In this document: positions 11,551 through 24,800 of the stretch, piece after piece
Layout: each line of letters begins with the position of its first letter
How positions within the stretch are numbered: the first letter of the stretch is position 1
DNA from: Marchantia polymorpha subsp. ruderalis
Taxonomy: Eukaryota; Streptophyta; Marchantiopsida; Marchantiales; Marchantiaceae
Assembly (NCBI GenBank): GCA_037833965.1
Contig: AP031355.1
Coordinates: forward strand, 3,869,501 to 3,933,500
Direction of reading: 5' to 3'
Length of the DNA: 64,000 nucleotides
The notes under the pieces: model-generated
Seen by the model: the letters and a program-made list of their open reading frames with translations, nothing else
Told to the model about the DNA's origin: nothing
The model's database searches: none
Program-made: the position numbers and the translations under genes

Positions 11551-13620
11551 CTCTACACAGTACACTATCTATACAGTGCACATAAGCTGATGAGACAATG
11601 AATGCGCCAAAACGTAATAGCAGTTATGGGAAACATTCACGCCGAATCATCATGTTCATTCAGTGTGTATCAGGTAGTAAATCAGCAAAAGTTTATAATT
11701 GAAAAGAAATACATGTAAATGCACTGATTAGTTACTGTATGAAAAGTGGGAGAAATATGTAGATTCACGATCTACATGTTAACAATATAATTAAAAGATA
11801 AAATTAGTAAAAAAATAATTTTTTTCACCAACGTATAAGGTGCTACGATAATGAATTAAACTTCAAAGGAGGAAAAAAATGTGGGGAAAATTGAACGGGG
11901 AAGAAGAAACATAACAATGCCTTCTGCCCTCCACGATATTTCTCGAGAGCAAATAAAAAGTTTCAGTCTCCTCACATACATGCACAAAACTTTCAGCTAT
12001 GAATTTAGTATACTGTTGAAAATTTGTTAAACACAAAAAATAGTGATTTGAAACAAAAGTTAGTTTCTACCCATTCATCTAGGTGAAACTTTGAGGTATT
12101 TTTTCTTAGATATCAATAAATAAAAAATGAAATTGTATTTTTTTTAATATAATGTAATGGCCTATTTACATGTCTAGCATAAAATCGATATGAAATATGT
12201 TATATTTCAAGTGTTGATAAATTTCATAGTTATCATTATTAGATGGTAATCTATGTATCACCATTATTCATAAGTGTAAACGCTCAAAGTGTAAACCTAA
12301 TACAACTTGGAGGAATAGTGCAATACCGTGCTTTATGCTCACAATGTTGTGAAAAGATAAATGTATTTTGGATTAAAGATTGCATTGGAATTTATTCAAG
12401 ATCAAATTTTGAAATTGAGAATATGATACATTGTCTATAGAATAATTATTTTGATGTACAGATTACATTTGATCAAACTATACTCATTTTTTGTATATAA
12501 CATTAGTGAAGTACTGAAATATATTTCTAGGATAAAATTATAATTTTGAAATCATCATTTCTTTCAAATTTAAACTATTTTTTCTTTTGATACTTTATAT
12601 TCCTTGCGCAAAGTTTTGATAAGTGAAGATTGTGATGAATATATAATATTTATGTCAATGTTATAATCTTCCTCTATGAAATTGAAATTGGATGCAAAAA
12701 TTGTGAAAATGTACTGAAAATATGTTGAATAAATTAAATTTTTGATAAAATTTGGATTGATAAGTAGTAACAAAGTGGCTTAATTTTATCAAATATCTAA
12801 CTTCTAATTGAAAATCTTGGAATTTTTAAAATGTAGATTTCATACAAAATCATGTGAATTTTTATGAAATGTAGATTGATAAAAATTTAAAGTTTGTTAT
12901 GTGAATATGATAAACAAAGCATTCAATGTGTTGAAGTAGGAATTTATTTTGAAATAATTTGTCGTGTTTAACATCTTCCAATGTGATTTTCATTGACTAA
13001 TGAGGATAAATTAAATTGGTTAAGCAACAACCTCTTACATGATTTAAAAGTGCAGATCACACTTATGATGATACATTATAGTTACTTCATGAAGATCATT
13101 GATATGAAGCACTTAAAAGTTCTTTTGATCATGTTTATAAACATTATAGTTGATTGATGTTATGCAACCTATGCACACCGATGTGCACTCGAGAATAAAT
13201 GTGACTTGTGTTGGTATATGATCAATTATTTTATCTAATGGTTGATGTGATAAAAATGTATGTTGTGAAGCAAGGTGTACAAGATTCAAGAGGATGTACG
13301 CATTACCTAATGGTTGCTAGGATGATTCGTTGTTGTATTTAACACATTGATGAAAATGTACACATTATATAATTGTTGATACGATGATTTATTGTTGTAT
13401 TCAACACATAAAAAAACTTTAAAAATCTGAATAAAATCTGAATGTACTATCTCAAGTAATATAATTAAATTACATAGTGTAATATTTTGAATTTGTGAAA
13501 TGTAGTAATTATCAGTTCAATATGTGGATTACTGAATACAGTCAAACTTTTAAAGAAGCTGAATCTGTATGTTGTAAAATATATTATTACTAAAGGAAGG
13601 TACAATGAATATCAATTGCC
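11551..13620. other. AT-rich island, no gene recognised
   Basis: Strongly AT-rich sequence with many homopolymer A/T runs. Open frames are short and resemble no known protein. It probably consists of decayed repeats. A dispersed direct repeat near 13290 is listed separately. Confidence 0.5.
13291..13409. repeat. two diverged direct copies of a ~56-bp unit
   Basis: Copy 1 (about 13293-13347) and copy 2 (about 13354-13409) share the order ATGTAC-CATTA-TAAT-GTTG-ATGATT-GTTGTTGTATT-AACACAT with scattered substitutions. A third partial relative (TTTTATCTAATGGTTGATG) lies just upstream near 13231. The arrangement points to local tandem duplication inside decayed repeat DNA. Confidence 0.4.
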
Positions 13621-16600
13621 CAAAGTAAAAATTTAAACTCTAGCTGTCCTTTTTCCTGAATCACATGTTCTGGCTGTCAAGAATGATGAAGAATTGCAAG
13701 TACAGTTCCTCCTTCGACATTCTAATCTTATATAAATTGATAGGAGTGGACTCAAAAGAGCGTGCATGACAATTGAGCATCAACATTCATTGTATCTAGA
13801 CAAAAGAATCCGGTCACGCATCTGCCCTTATTCAGTGTATCTAGTCAGAATGCAGGATGCTGGCCACAAACAATGTAACAAAACTTGTCCCGGTGCAATG
13901 AATGTGGGTGAATAAGGACCAGGTGCTTCCGGTGGCAATGGTGATCATCCAACTGACCTTGCATGGACATTGCACAAGTTATTCCTCGAAAAGCCACTTC
14001 TCTGAGCGCTGTGTTATCTTACGTTACGTTACCAGTAAGACCTGCAAGAGCAGCGAGTAAATGAGCGAAAGAGGTTGGAAGAGCTCATCAAAACTCACAG
14101 TGCTGAAACCATGGGGCAAGGTTGGGGCTGGCCCCAATTGCAAGACAGAAGTCTGCGTCAGATTATGAAGCTACCCTCCAAAGAATTTTCCAAAATTTAT
14201 GGGGTTCTAATCTGAATATTGAGGAAGTCATAAACCCAATAATGCCTTTCCAGTATAAGCAACATCTATTTACGAAGGATACTTCCAAAATCTTTGAGCA
14301 CATTATTTGTAGTTTCAATTTTTTTTCCGTTCTCGAGAAGTTTGAAGTGGTAGGTTCTTTCAAAAGCTTCAGAACTTTTTGATCTTGGGAATCGCGAATG
14401 TATTTCACAATGCTCTTGTGTCATCAACGCATAGACCATGAAAGCCAGGAATCTCTCCAGCATAGAAACCAGGTAAAGAAAATCATAAAGTGTTTTGAGG
14501 TACTGCCAAGCCTTAGCAGAAGTGATTTAAAGTAGTGCTAAATACTTGATCAAAGAGGAAAATCATTCTTGACTGCAGATTCAGTGTTCAGGTTAGGTTG
14601 GTTCCACAACCTCTACAGGTACTTCGATCAAACCCTCAATCAACCAGACATGCTTTTGAGCACATACAATCACAATGTTGATAAGCAGTATGTAGATCCC
14701 CACCCCTGATACCCAATCAGGATCGACGTTTGTTTGAATGCTTCATAAGACTTCACATCCTCCTCGCATCAGAGCAACTGGCGTTCCGCATTTTCACTCG
14801 TTGATGAGAAACGACATTCCATCTGCAAGCTCTACCTTTACCATGTATATATATATATATATATATATTTGTTTATATAAGAATGGTATGTTGGAAGTTA
14901 TCCAGCGCACATTCACCTTCTAGCCGTGCTTGCATCCGGAAGGAGGAAACCGCTGAAATCAGCTATATAACTCCTCAAAATGAGCTGGAGCACTCCTCAC
15001 TGTATGGACTTCACCTAATTCTATGATAGAGACAGACTTAGCTGGTTCGACACTGGTCAAGTTTGAATATTGGGTTTCTCTCTCTCTCCATGACAATTGT
15101 CCTTTCTACTATTTACAGATGATGGAGATTTGTCGTGTTTTTCAACGGTCACCGATTGCAGAAAGAATGATCACCGAAAAGTGCAGGCAGGCTGTAACTT
15201 CGTCCTACCGATGGCCGAAACTTTTACCTTCCTCGAGGCCGATCCCGACACGTACTCCGTCTTACCTCTCGTTACTCGTACGTGGGTCCGACTCCTGTAT
15301 GGCGAAAGGCATGTGGGAGGATTTGCTGTTCAAGTGAACTTCAGATAAGAATGATTGGAGCTGACCGGCACCTTCAGGATGCCACCGTCGTTGGCCAACC
15401 GGATGGTCCCTGTTTGGGGTTCGAGGAGTAAAATCTTCAGATCCGAGTCCGAAGAAGTTCAAGTCAACAACATCGAATTCGAATGATCTGGGAATTGGTG
15501 TCTCCAGGCTACAACATGCTCGAAACGATGCAAACAAAAGTTATATATTCTCTTGACGCGTAACTTTATATTAAGCACTGGAAGTGTGTTATCAAATTGG
15601 TGACGAGCCCGTGAGCCAAGGTGCACGAAATATGCGATAACACAAGTCGAGCCCTGTTGTGCAGAGAGGACGCAACCTTCAACCTCTTGGCAATTGTAAC
15701 GCACCTGAGGATATCCTCCCCTCCTGAATATCGCAGTTGACGCACCGCAGTTCTGCTTAAGAGCAGCTGAGTACGATTTTAAGTATCCACTGCAAGTTCC
15801 GGTGGCATAATTGCTAGCATGAAGCCTTGACCATGATGCCCGTCGTTGACTCTGCCTGCTTTCTGGTAGCCTTTGGAGAAGTAAGGCTGAAACTTGATCT
15901 CTGTAACATACGCATGTCGGTTACAGAAACTGGATCCACATTACACATTGACATCCACTAGACATTGACTTTGACACCTTAAATTAGTACTGGTGAGACT
16001 ATCCGCTTCAGGTACACCACTTTATACTGTTTGTTCTCTAATTTTATTTAAACAGTCAGCTCAGCACTTGTCCGCAAACTGTCGATAATCCATGCACATA
16101 AGGTTCATCAACCTACAACTGCAAATCTCGGATCTGGGAACTTTTCCTGAAGTTGAAACTAACTGCGGTTGGAGGGTAATCGTAGCGAGAATTTCCAGCA
16201 CGTAGGAAGAATAATTTCGTGTGGCTTCTTGATGTTTTTATCCGTAACACCGAATTCAACAAGCTTTCATGGAGAACAGAACAGGGGTAGCATGGGGCAG
16301 TTGTGGAGGGTTACGCCGTTTGAGAATGTTTGAAGGTCTTACTGTTTGAGAATCTTGTCAGTGGGCAAGAAAACGAGTACAAGTGGGGATTCAAGATAGA
16401 TTCACCAGAAACAGTCAAACTTTACTGTAGGTAGTAGATTCCATGTCAATCAGATCTCACCACGCGTCTGCAGTCGGGGGAGAGGGCGAGAGAACGATGC
16501 TGAATTGTCAAACTATGGCGACATGCTGGGGTTCATCGACAGACTCCACACCACGTCCTGATTCCTCCTCAAGCTTTATCCAAAATCTTTCACATGCTCT

Positions 16601-16866
16601 TCCCTTCCGGCGGATTTGTAGAATCTGTCCATCGAGATCCCCTATCTCGAGATAATATGGTCTTTCCCCACACCTCTTTATTTCATATGAGCCTATCCAC
16701 AACCCACCCACGTCCTCTTCTCCACCATAATGGACTCAGTCAGTGTAATCTTATGTATGTAACTCAGACAAGCTGCAAACGGAGAGTCGAAAATCTACCA
16801 TGGAGGATGAAAGTGTGCAAGCATTTTACTCTTCTCCTAATGGAAGAACGTCGATTAATATTATGT
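13621..16866. other. intergenic region, no gene supported
   Basis: Mixed composition. A short (AT)n tract is at 14846-14869. A stop-free stretch at about 15120-15345 on the plus strand follows a plausible acceptor (tttacag) and could be an exon, but it has no recognisable domain and I could not connect it to other exons. Both strands are open around 15262-15537. Confidence 0.35.
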
Positions 16867-18022
16867 TTTTTAGCCTTTTGACTCTTCGGGTCCCACGGGC
16901 TTGATCTATTATCATTACCATTACCATTACCATAATCTCAACGTGAAGAATAAGGCACGGGAAATCGAGGGAAGTGCAAGCAGTTGGGTCTGTGCAAACG
17001 TATCAGCACGAGCCCGAAGGTTCTGAGAAATGTAATTTACATTCGTACGCAAGCGTCAGAGAGAGAAAGATCGAAAACGAAAATGAGCAAAAGTGAATGA
17101 ACCGGGACCCGATTGCACGTCGCCGCTATGGGTCGTTGTGGTGGGCATCATGTCGCCCGCCAACTGTTACCATCTGTAGTCGTCGTCGTCGTCGTCGTCG
17201 TCGGCCGCCGCCGCTGCGGCTCCTCATCAGAACGATCTCTCTGCGCTGGACTCTGGACTGCGCAACGACCGCTGGCCGACTGCGACAGACGGAGGAAATC
17301 GGACGGATTGAGAGGGCGATGGCGATGAGTCACTCGGAGCCAATCCAGTTCGGAGTGGTAAAAAACCGAATGCCGACAACCGACAGATCTGCGAATGTGT
17401 GCATGCCTCATTTGTGAAAGTGGAGGACCAAATCCGGGGCCAGCATTTTCTCACACTCGAAGGATCTCGTCTCTCAGTCCGGGGACGTGCTGCGTGAGCG
17501 GTCCCACACGTTATCCACTCATTCGACGCATTGTTCTGCGGTGTCCTCCAGTCATGCAAGGCCATTCTGGCTTTGCAGGGTAGGACTCGTCGAGGGAATG
17601 AGCTCCTCCTTCCTGTGGACAGAAATGCGTCCATCCAAATTACGGACTCATTCTCCAAATTCACGCTTTTGTCCCATGGGATCTCAAATCATAAACTCAC
17701 GGTCAAGAAGTGTATTGATATCATTTCGAGAAAAGGGGAAGGAGAGGAAAAAGTGCGAGATCGAGGATGACAAGGAGAAGCTCCCTTTAAGGAGTGGAAG
17801 ACATAGACACCGAGAACCTTGAAACACGGGGACCATCACCGCTGATTTGAAAATTCTCGTGTGACCCTCATTAAGTCGAGTACACTTGCAGTTGGGCCTG
17901 CATTCCCTGACGGATCTAGTTTGCAAGGGATCTCAGTGAACATAAATATTGCGACCTTTTGTTCGTGCTAGTGATGGTAATAGATGAAGCCCGTGGGACC
18001 CGAAGGATCAAAAGGCTAAAAA
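16867..18022. mobile_element. 1.16-kb element bounded by ~45-bp terminal inverted repeats
   Basis: The left end (16867-16921) and the right end (17974-18022) are reverse complements over about 45 bp, with three mismatches and one six-base gap next to a (ATTACC)n run. The shared core includes TTTTTAGCCTTTTGA and TCGGGTCCCACGGGCTT. The interior holds a GC-rich part with a (CGT)n tract (17176-17203) and no recognisable transposase. Flanking bases do not show an obvious target-site duplication. It may be a non-autonomous DNA transposon carrying captured sequence, or a foldback element. Confidence 0.5.
17176..17203. repeat. (CGT)n trinucleotide repeat
   Basis: About nine consecutive CGT/GTC triplets, followed by a GCC-rich segment, inside the 1.16-kb inverted-repeat element. 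Confidence 0.8.
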
Positions 18023-18238
18023 TCACAAAACAAATCACCCACTCGCCGCAAAGGAGAGAACCCCTGGCTAGTGCATAGAGCACTAGAAAGAAGATTAATA
18101 ATATCTTTAAAATAACATATTAAACATTAAGGCTCAAGTTCTTTCTACCGAATTTTTATAGAACCAACGTTATGAGCAATTCTAATATCAGTATATCTAG
18201 TACAAGTACACATGCGGTTCGTCCTCAATATTACTAGC

Positions 18239-18470
18239 TTCACATAAACTGTAAACTCTTTCGCTTTTGTCCATACGTACTTACTCAATCTTTAGACTAT
18301 GAGACCCTCAATCTGTAGATTATGAGACCCTGTTTTATGCCTCAATGATCCTACCTTCACATAAACTGTAAAATCGTTCGCTTTTGTCAATATTGTGCCA
18401 ACGTACTTCCTCAATCTGTAGACTATGAGACCCTCAATTTCTAGACTATGAGACCCTGTTCTATGCCGTG
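18239..18470. repeat. tandem duplication of a ~117-bp unit containing a four-fold subrepeat
   Basis: Two copies begin with CTTCACATAAACTGTAAA (about 18238 and 18355), continue through TCGCTTTTGTC and an ACGTACTT segment, and end near TATGCC. Each copy carries two versions of a short subrepeat (TAGACTATGAGACCCT and variants), giving four in all. The block lies just outside the right end of the 1.16-kb element. Confidence 0.65.
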
Positions 18471-18925
18471 CTATGATATGACAGAAAAAGGTAGAAATCC
18501 CCGCAAGAAAATATACTTGTTGACAATAAACAAGGGTTAGCTTGAAGATGGTAAAACTCCAAAGAATGTTGAGAATTGTCTCTTGTAAATGATAAGACTC
18601 GATGTGCATCTTACGCGACGGCTGGGGAGGAAAACTTTTGGCTGTCCGGTCGTTCTGAAGGAGAATGGTCTCACCTTCCCGGAAGTGGGGAGGGGGATTC
18701 AAGGGGAGATGGAATCCCGATCTTGGCTGAGCGGAATTACCAACTGCGGGACGGCCATGTCAACGCTGCGACGGTGGGGCCGGAGAACTGGCAGACCTGG
18801 CGATGGAGGATCTGGATCTTGACCCCTGGGGGTGCAGGCCACGTGGAAATCACTGCATATTCATTCTGACGCTGAATCTCGTCCTGCCTCTTTCGAACTG
18901 GCGACCTTCGGACCCATCTCGTGGG

Positions 18926-18934
18926 TATATAAGG
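18926..18934 (+). promoter_or_regulatory. TATA-box candidate upstream of the GH31 gene
   Basis: TATATAAGG stands in a GC-rich setting on the plus strand. If used, transcription would start near 18955-18965 and leave a leader of roughly 690 nt, possibly with an intron, before the GH31 ATG at 19649. It could instead serve an unrecognised transcript. Confidence 0.35.
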
Positions 18935-19648
18935 ACCCTCGCGCCAGGTCCCATCTTTCCTCGACCTCGTAGACGCAGACTGGCAGGCCGATCGATTCTC
19001 GAGCATAAGTAGGCAGAACGAATAAATTTGAAGTAGTTTGCACTTGGATTCCGGTTGACTGACTCTCATGGCGACGAACGCGTTTGACTGCGAGAGCAAA
19101 CTCTTCTTCGAGTATATGAATATGTGACGAGCCGGGGGAGGAGTACGTTCGACAGAATTCATAGACGGCGGAGCAGACATGTGATGGGAGCGAAGCCTTT
19201 TCCTGGAAGGGCAGGAGATTGCAGCATCGGTTGGATTTCTCATCGTCGTTAGAATCTGGAACTGGCTGACGAATTCGCTTCATCTGTTCTCTAGACGTGG
19301 CAGTCAATTTCTTCCATGCGAGAGTTGCGCAGTTCATACATAGTCGTGCCGAAATTTTGCAGATCTGATTCTCTCGCCCTCGATGAACCAGTCGTCACCG
19401 AAAGCCGACACTTCGAGAGCTTTCGCCTTTTCTTCCTTCAATTGCACACCGTGCAATCCTCGACATCGATGGTTTCCTCTCTGGCTCTAAACCTCTAGAA
19501 CTCGAAGAATTCACAGCGCCCACAGAAAGCGAGAGCTCAATCGAGTTACGTATATTGGATCATCGACCCGAGAATCCATTCCAGCGGGGATCCGTGCGGT
19601 TGAATCCTGCATAGCAGCAGCAGCAGCAGCTGGCGAGAAGCAGAGGCG

Positions 19649-21755
19649 ATGAAGAAGAATCCCAAGAGCGGGTCCCGGCGGTTCAACAATCCGTTTCCCA
19701 AGGCGCCAGCGGGACTGGGCTTCGTGAGGGGCGACCTGCTCGTCGACGCAGCGTCGGCGCCGTCGCAGTCGCACACAGCGGGCCAAGGCTTCGAGGTGCG
19801 ATGGCAGGCCGAGCCCGGGCGCGCCGGCCTGCAGGTGTTCCACGCGACGGAGCCCGAGCGCGCGCTGTGGAGCACGATTCCGGGCAGCGCCTTCGTCTCG
19901 GCCGCCTTCGGAACCGACTCGTTCGAAGAAAGTCGCGGCTCGTTCGCCATTCACGACACGATCGACGTGCTCTGCTGCCACCAGACCGTGGAGCAGGTCA
20001 CGATCGCCTGGCCCTCCGAGACCTTCGTCGCGCCCAAGCGGCCGCCGTCGCAGGTCGACGCAGACGGCGTGCGCCCGGGCAGCCGCGGCCCCTGTGTCAT
20101 CGTCGCGGGCTGCCTCTACTCCGACCCCAAGCTAGCGCGAGAGCAATTCGCCGCGTTCCGCACGCTTTCGTCGTCGTCGTCAGGCCCAACCGCTGCGTCG
20201 TCGCCCTCGTCGCCCTTCTATCATCCGTCGCAGTCGCACTTGAGGCTCGAGTCGCGGGGATGCTTGCGGTTATTCTCGCAGGAGCAGCGAGTCGCAGTTC
20301 GCTATTGGTTGGTGTTCTTCGAATGCCGCGACCATCAATTGGGATTCTCCGTGAGCTTGCAGCAGCCGGCGCGATTCGAGACCTTCTGTCAGGCCGGCGC
20401 TTACGTCGTCGCGCGCGCCTCGAGCGCCGTCGTTCCCGAGGCGGCGCATGATCCCAAGAGCCGGACGACGACGACGACGCTGAACAGGAGTCTCAGCGGC
20501 GACGACTTCGAGAGCGAAGCACGAGAGCATGGCGATGGCAGTGGGGAGCATTGGCTGTGGTCCGAGGCTCCCGTGTCCGCCTTCGGGAGGAGAGCAGTTG
20601 GCAATGATGGGGCCGAGCCTCGTCGCCTTCATTCCTTCGGCCGCAAGCGGTCGTTCAGACGGAGCATTTCGGTGGCGGATTTTAGGACCTGTAGTCTTTT
20701 TGACAAGTGTTTGACTGGAAGCTCCAGTTTTCTTGCCGAGCTTGCCAATGCTGGCAGAGTTTTGACCCCCCGGGAGCAGCAGCTCGTGCAGCTGCCCCGA
20801 CTGAACCGGATTCAGATCACGTTTTCTTCCGATCCGAGCGAGAGGTTTTTCGGCTTCGGAGAGCAGTTCTCTCACTTCAATCTGAAGGGCAAGAGGGTCC
20901 CCATCCTCGTGCAGGAGCAGGGTCTGGGCCGCGGCGACCAGCCCATCACTGCTCTCGCCAACATGGTCTCCAACAGGTGCGTCATTTTGCCTCTCCAGTC
21001 CTCTCCGTTTAATTCCTCGATTCTGAAACTTGAAATCGAACAATCTTGTCGAATTTTGTTGTACAATCGATCGATGAGGTTGGTGGCCGATTGCATCCTT
21101 TGAACGGCCCGAATTAAGAACTTGGCAGCTTTGTGGCGATCGATCGATCGGTTGGTGCAGGTCAGGAGGAGCTTGGCACACAACTTACGCTCCAGTGCCT
21201 TACTATATAACATCACAAATGCGGTCACTTTATCTGGAGGGATTTGAATATTCGGTCTTTGATTTGACGCGCAGTAACGCAGTTCAAGTGCAGGTAGAAT
21301 TCCAGCTTCTGGACTCTCTCCCATTTCGCAAGGCTCGATGAGTACAGTCGATTGTCAATGCAGTGAGAGAGATTCGAGCTGGAGAGATTGTCTCACTGGG
21401 CTTAAGATGCGTGAGATTTTTCATGCGGGTCGATGACACTCATTTATGAATTTGCTGCGTGCGGTGGGTGCGGTGGGTGGTCAGGTGCACGCAGGATACA
21501 TGCAAGGGAGAATACTGCATGGGAAGACGCCCGCGGATATCATCAGGCAATATACAGCAGCAATTGGGAGAATGAGGGAGCTGCCTGCCTGGATTACGCA
21601 GGGGGCGATCGTGGGAATGCAGGGAGGAATGCAAGCGGTGCGTAAGGTGTGGCAGAAGCTCAGAGACCTCGACGTCCCGCTCGCTGCATTCTGGCTTCAG
21701 GTTTGTCGTTCATTATTGCCATTCATTATTGTCCCTTCAGCTCAGGCTCCTCAAG

Positions 21756-21851
<96 letters not shown>

Positions 21852-24800
21852 CTCGATGCCAATTCTCATCTGAGTTATGAGTCGCTGCTGTTGCTGTTGT
21901 GGCCTCAGGATTGGGTGGGACAAAGACGAACGAGCATCGGATGGCAGCTGTGGTGGAATTGGGAAGTGGACAGAGACCACTATCCAGGCTGGGAACAACT
22001 GGTGACAGATTTGCGCTCTCACGGCATCCGAACCATGGCTTACTGCAACCCCCTGCTCGCTCCGGTGGGTCTTTCTGCTCGTATGCAGCATGAGCAAGGC
22101 CAATGGAATTTAAATTGATGACTCTCCTCTGCCTCTGTGTCCTGTCGTCTCTCTCACCTTGCCAGTGGTCGCATCGCTGCAGACACACGAGAAGCCGAAT
22201 CGGAGGAGAGATCTTCTGGCGGAAGCGCACTCTCAAGACTTGGTGGTCACTGACCAACTCGGATCGCCGTACATGATCCCCAACACCAGCTTCGACGCCG
22301 CCATGGTGGATTTAACCAACCCCGCTGCTCGAACGTGGCTCAAAAACATTCTCCTTGATATGATTCAAACCGGTGTCCGAGGCTGGATGGCAGATTTCGG
22401 CGAGGCTCTGCCTTTGGATTGCTCCCTCTATTCAGGTCCACCATAAGTCTATCTATCATCCCACCGCGTTGTCATCGATAAATCATGCATTTGTGGTGTC
22501 GTGATCAGGGGCGGCGGTGACAATGTGTTCTGACGAGCGTGAGGTTGTGCAGGGGAGGAAGCGAGGACGGTGCACAACCAATATTCTGAGCTTTGGGCGC
22601 AGCTCAACCGAGAGGTTGCCGAGGAGTGGGAGGCGACGCAGAAAGGCAGAAGGCTGGATGAGGGCGAGGACGAGGACGAGAAATTGGTGTTCTTCATGCG
22701 AGCAGGGTACAGGGGAAGTCCGAGGTCGAGCACGCTGTTCTGGGAAGGGGACCAGATGGTCAGCTGGCAAAGGCATGACGGCATCAAGAGCGCTGTCACG
22801 GGCCTTCTGAGCGGCGGCTTGTGCGGCTTCTCTCTCAATCACAGCGACATCGGCGGATACTGCACTGTCGACATCCCTCTGGTCCGCTATCGCAGATCCG
22901 AGGAACTCCTCCTCCGCTGGATGGAGCTCAACGCCTTCTCCACCATCTTCCGCACGCACGAGGTTCGACTTCTGTCTCCCCTCCATCGCTAACCAAGCAT
23001 CGCCACTGACGCATTTGACGCTATCAAACGTTACGAGCCATTCGTGCTCTAGAAAAAGGAGACCCAATCCACCCTGACCTTCCCTGAAATGCGAAGGCTC
23101 TTTGAGGCCGACAAGGATCGATCGAACGAAGTAATTAAGTGAGCGATGTGTTGTTCACTGAAAGTATTCATTGCTTCGAAGGGATACAAGTGATTTCGAG
23201 GCATACGGAAGGACTTGGAAAAGTAGTAATCTCTCATCAACGAGGCTCTTTGACAGGTCAAAGCGCTTGACTCGAGTTCGAGCTCGTTCTCAGGGGAGCA
23301 GCTCAGCCCTACAACATCGAAAGTAAAGGTCTGCCCACGAAATAACACGGGGCACACAGATTTAAGCTCTTGAGCCTGAAGTCTGTCGTGTCCGTAGAGG
23401 AGCCTTCGTTGAGCTTGCCTACACACTACACTTGTACCATTTTGCCGTCCCTTAAACAAGACCTGCAATGTCAACATCTGTCCACAACAGCAGCAGCAGC
23501 AGAAACGCAGAGGGGACGACTCAGCTGCGCAGATTAAGGATAGGGAAATTGTCCATATCACATAGAATCCAGAATCCAAGCGATCGAAGCGGTCGCTGCT
23601 GCTGTTGAGGTCAATTGTTGGCGTTGCAGATAAGAAGACCCTTCCTTAACCCCATAGCGGGATTCTATGCACGAGAGGCACGCGAGCGAACTATAGATAG
23701 ATCGAGAGATAGACACGAAGCGTAGGTTTGTGCTGAGCCGCAGCCGTCGATAGAAGGCGGCTGCAGGAACGAGCATGTCATGTGAGGTGGTCGGAAGTGG
23801 TCGTTCCTCGATGCGCAAGCTCGCTCGCTCAGAGCTCAGAGCTGACAGTTGGGTCAATAATGCCCATCGGTGCTCGCCCTCTGCGCCACGTGGGACCAGA
23901 TCTCGGACCCCCCTCGCCACGTCGTCTGCCAGCGCAATAATAGTTGGAGATGGAGTTCCTGACATGCCGTTCCTTTCCTGTCCAATCGCTCATCCACCCC
24001 AGATTCATCCACTCCGTCTGTCTGCTGGGTTCATTTCGATTTGCAGCAGAGCCCAACATTGGGTGCCCATGTCCATGGGTTTTGGGTGACATTATTTTCC
24101 CATGGGTGGGCACAAGTAATGGTAAGGGCAGTGTTTGTCAAGATCCAACCGAGAATATGCTTAATTTGAGTTGCATGGGAGTGCACAGGTATGCTATGGG
24201 TGGGCTTAGGTCGCTGCTGATGGTTATGGTCTGGTCTGGGTGCAGATCTGAAGATCAAAATGTTGGCCTCTGATTTGAAGTAGAAATTCACTCTGTTTCG
24301 AATGTTCTCTCCGTAGATGTCGAAGGGTTCAAGCTCCATCAATGGGGTCCGTTCAGTTTACTCGACTTTTTGTTTTCTTACTACATGTCCAACAATCCCC
24401 TTTTCTGTCTAGAAAGTCGTCCCTTGGACGGGAGGGAACGGCAAGCACACTCCTATAGTTCGACCTGGCACTCTCAGACGACTGCTGGCCATATTTGTCG
24501 GGATTTTAAATTCGTGTGGAATGGAAAGTCTGAGAAGTGGAAGAGTGGAAGAACTCAGCTCTCTTGACTCTTTCCGATCGTCTACGTGGACTGCTTTCTG
24601 AAGCAGTGAAGTGCGTGTGAAAGCGAAGGAAGATGTCGTTGTTGGGGTTTCAGTTGGTTGAGTTTTCGAGCTGTGACTTTCTATGGTGGAACTTTTCAAT
24701 GAAATCTTTGGGATTCGAAATGCCTGCTTTAAAGTGGAGGGTATGGCAGTTGGCCAAGTAGCCGATGGACTGACAAAGACGGATGGATGTGTTCAGGGAA

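Noticed and set aside
18861-19337. 158-codon minus-strand frame opposite the GH31 promoter
   Set aside because: It begins with ATG and has fair composition, but another minus-strand frame is also open over most of the same span and no family is recognisable.
20270-21181. 303-codon minus-strand frame
   Set aside because: It lies opposite GH31 exon 1 and its first intron. It has no domain and is a shadow of the true coding strand.
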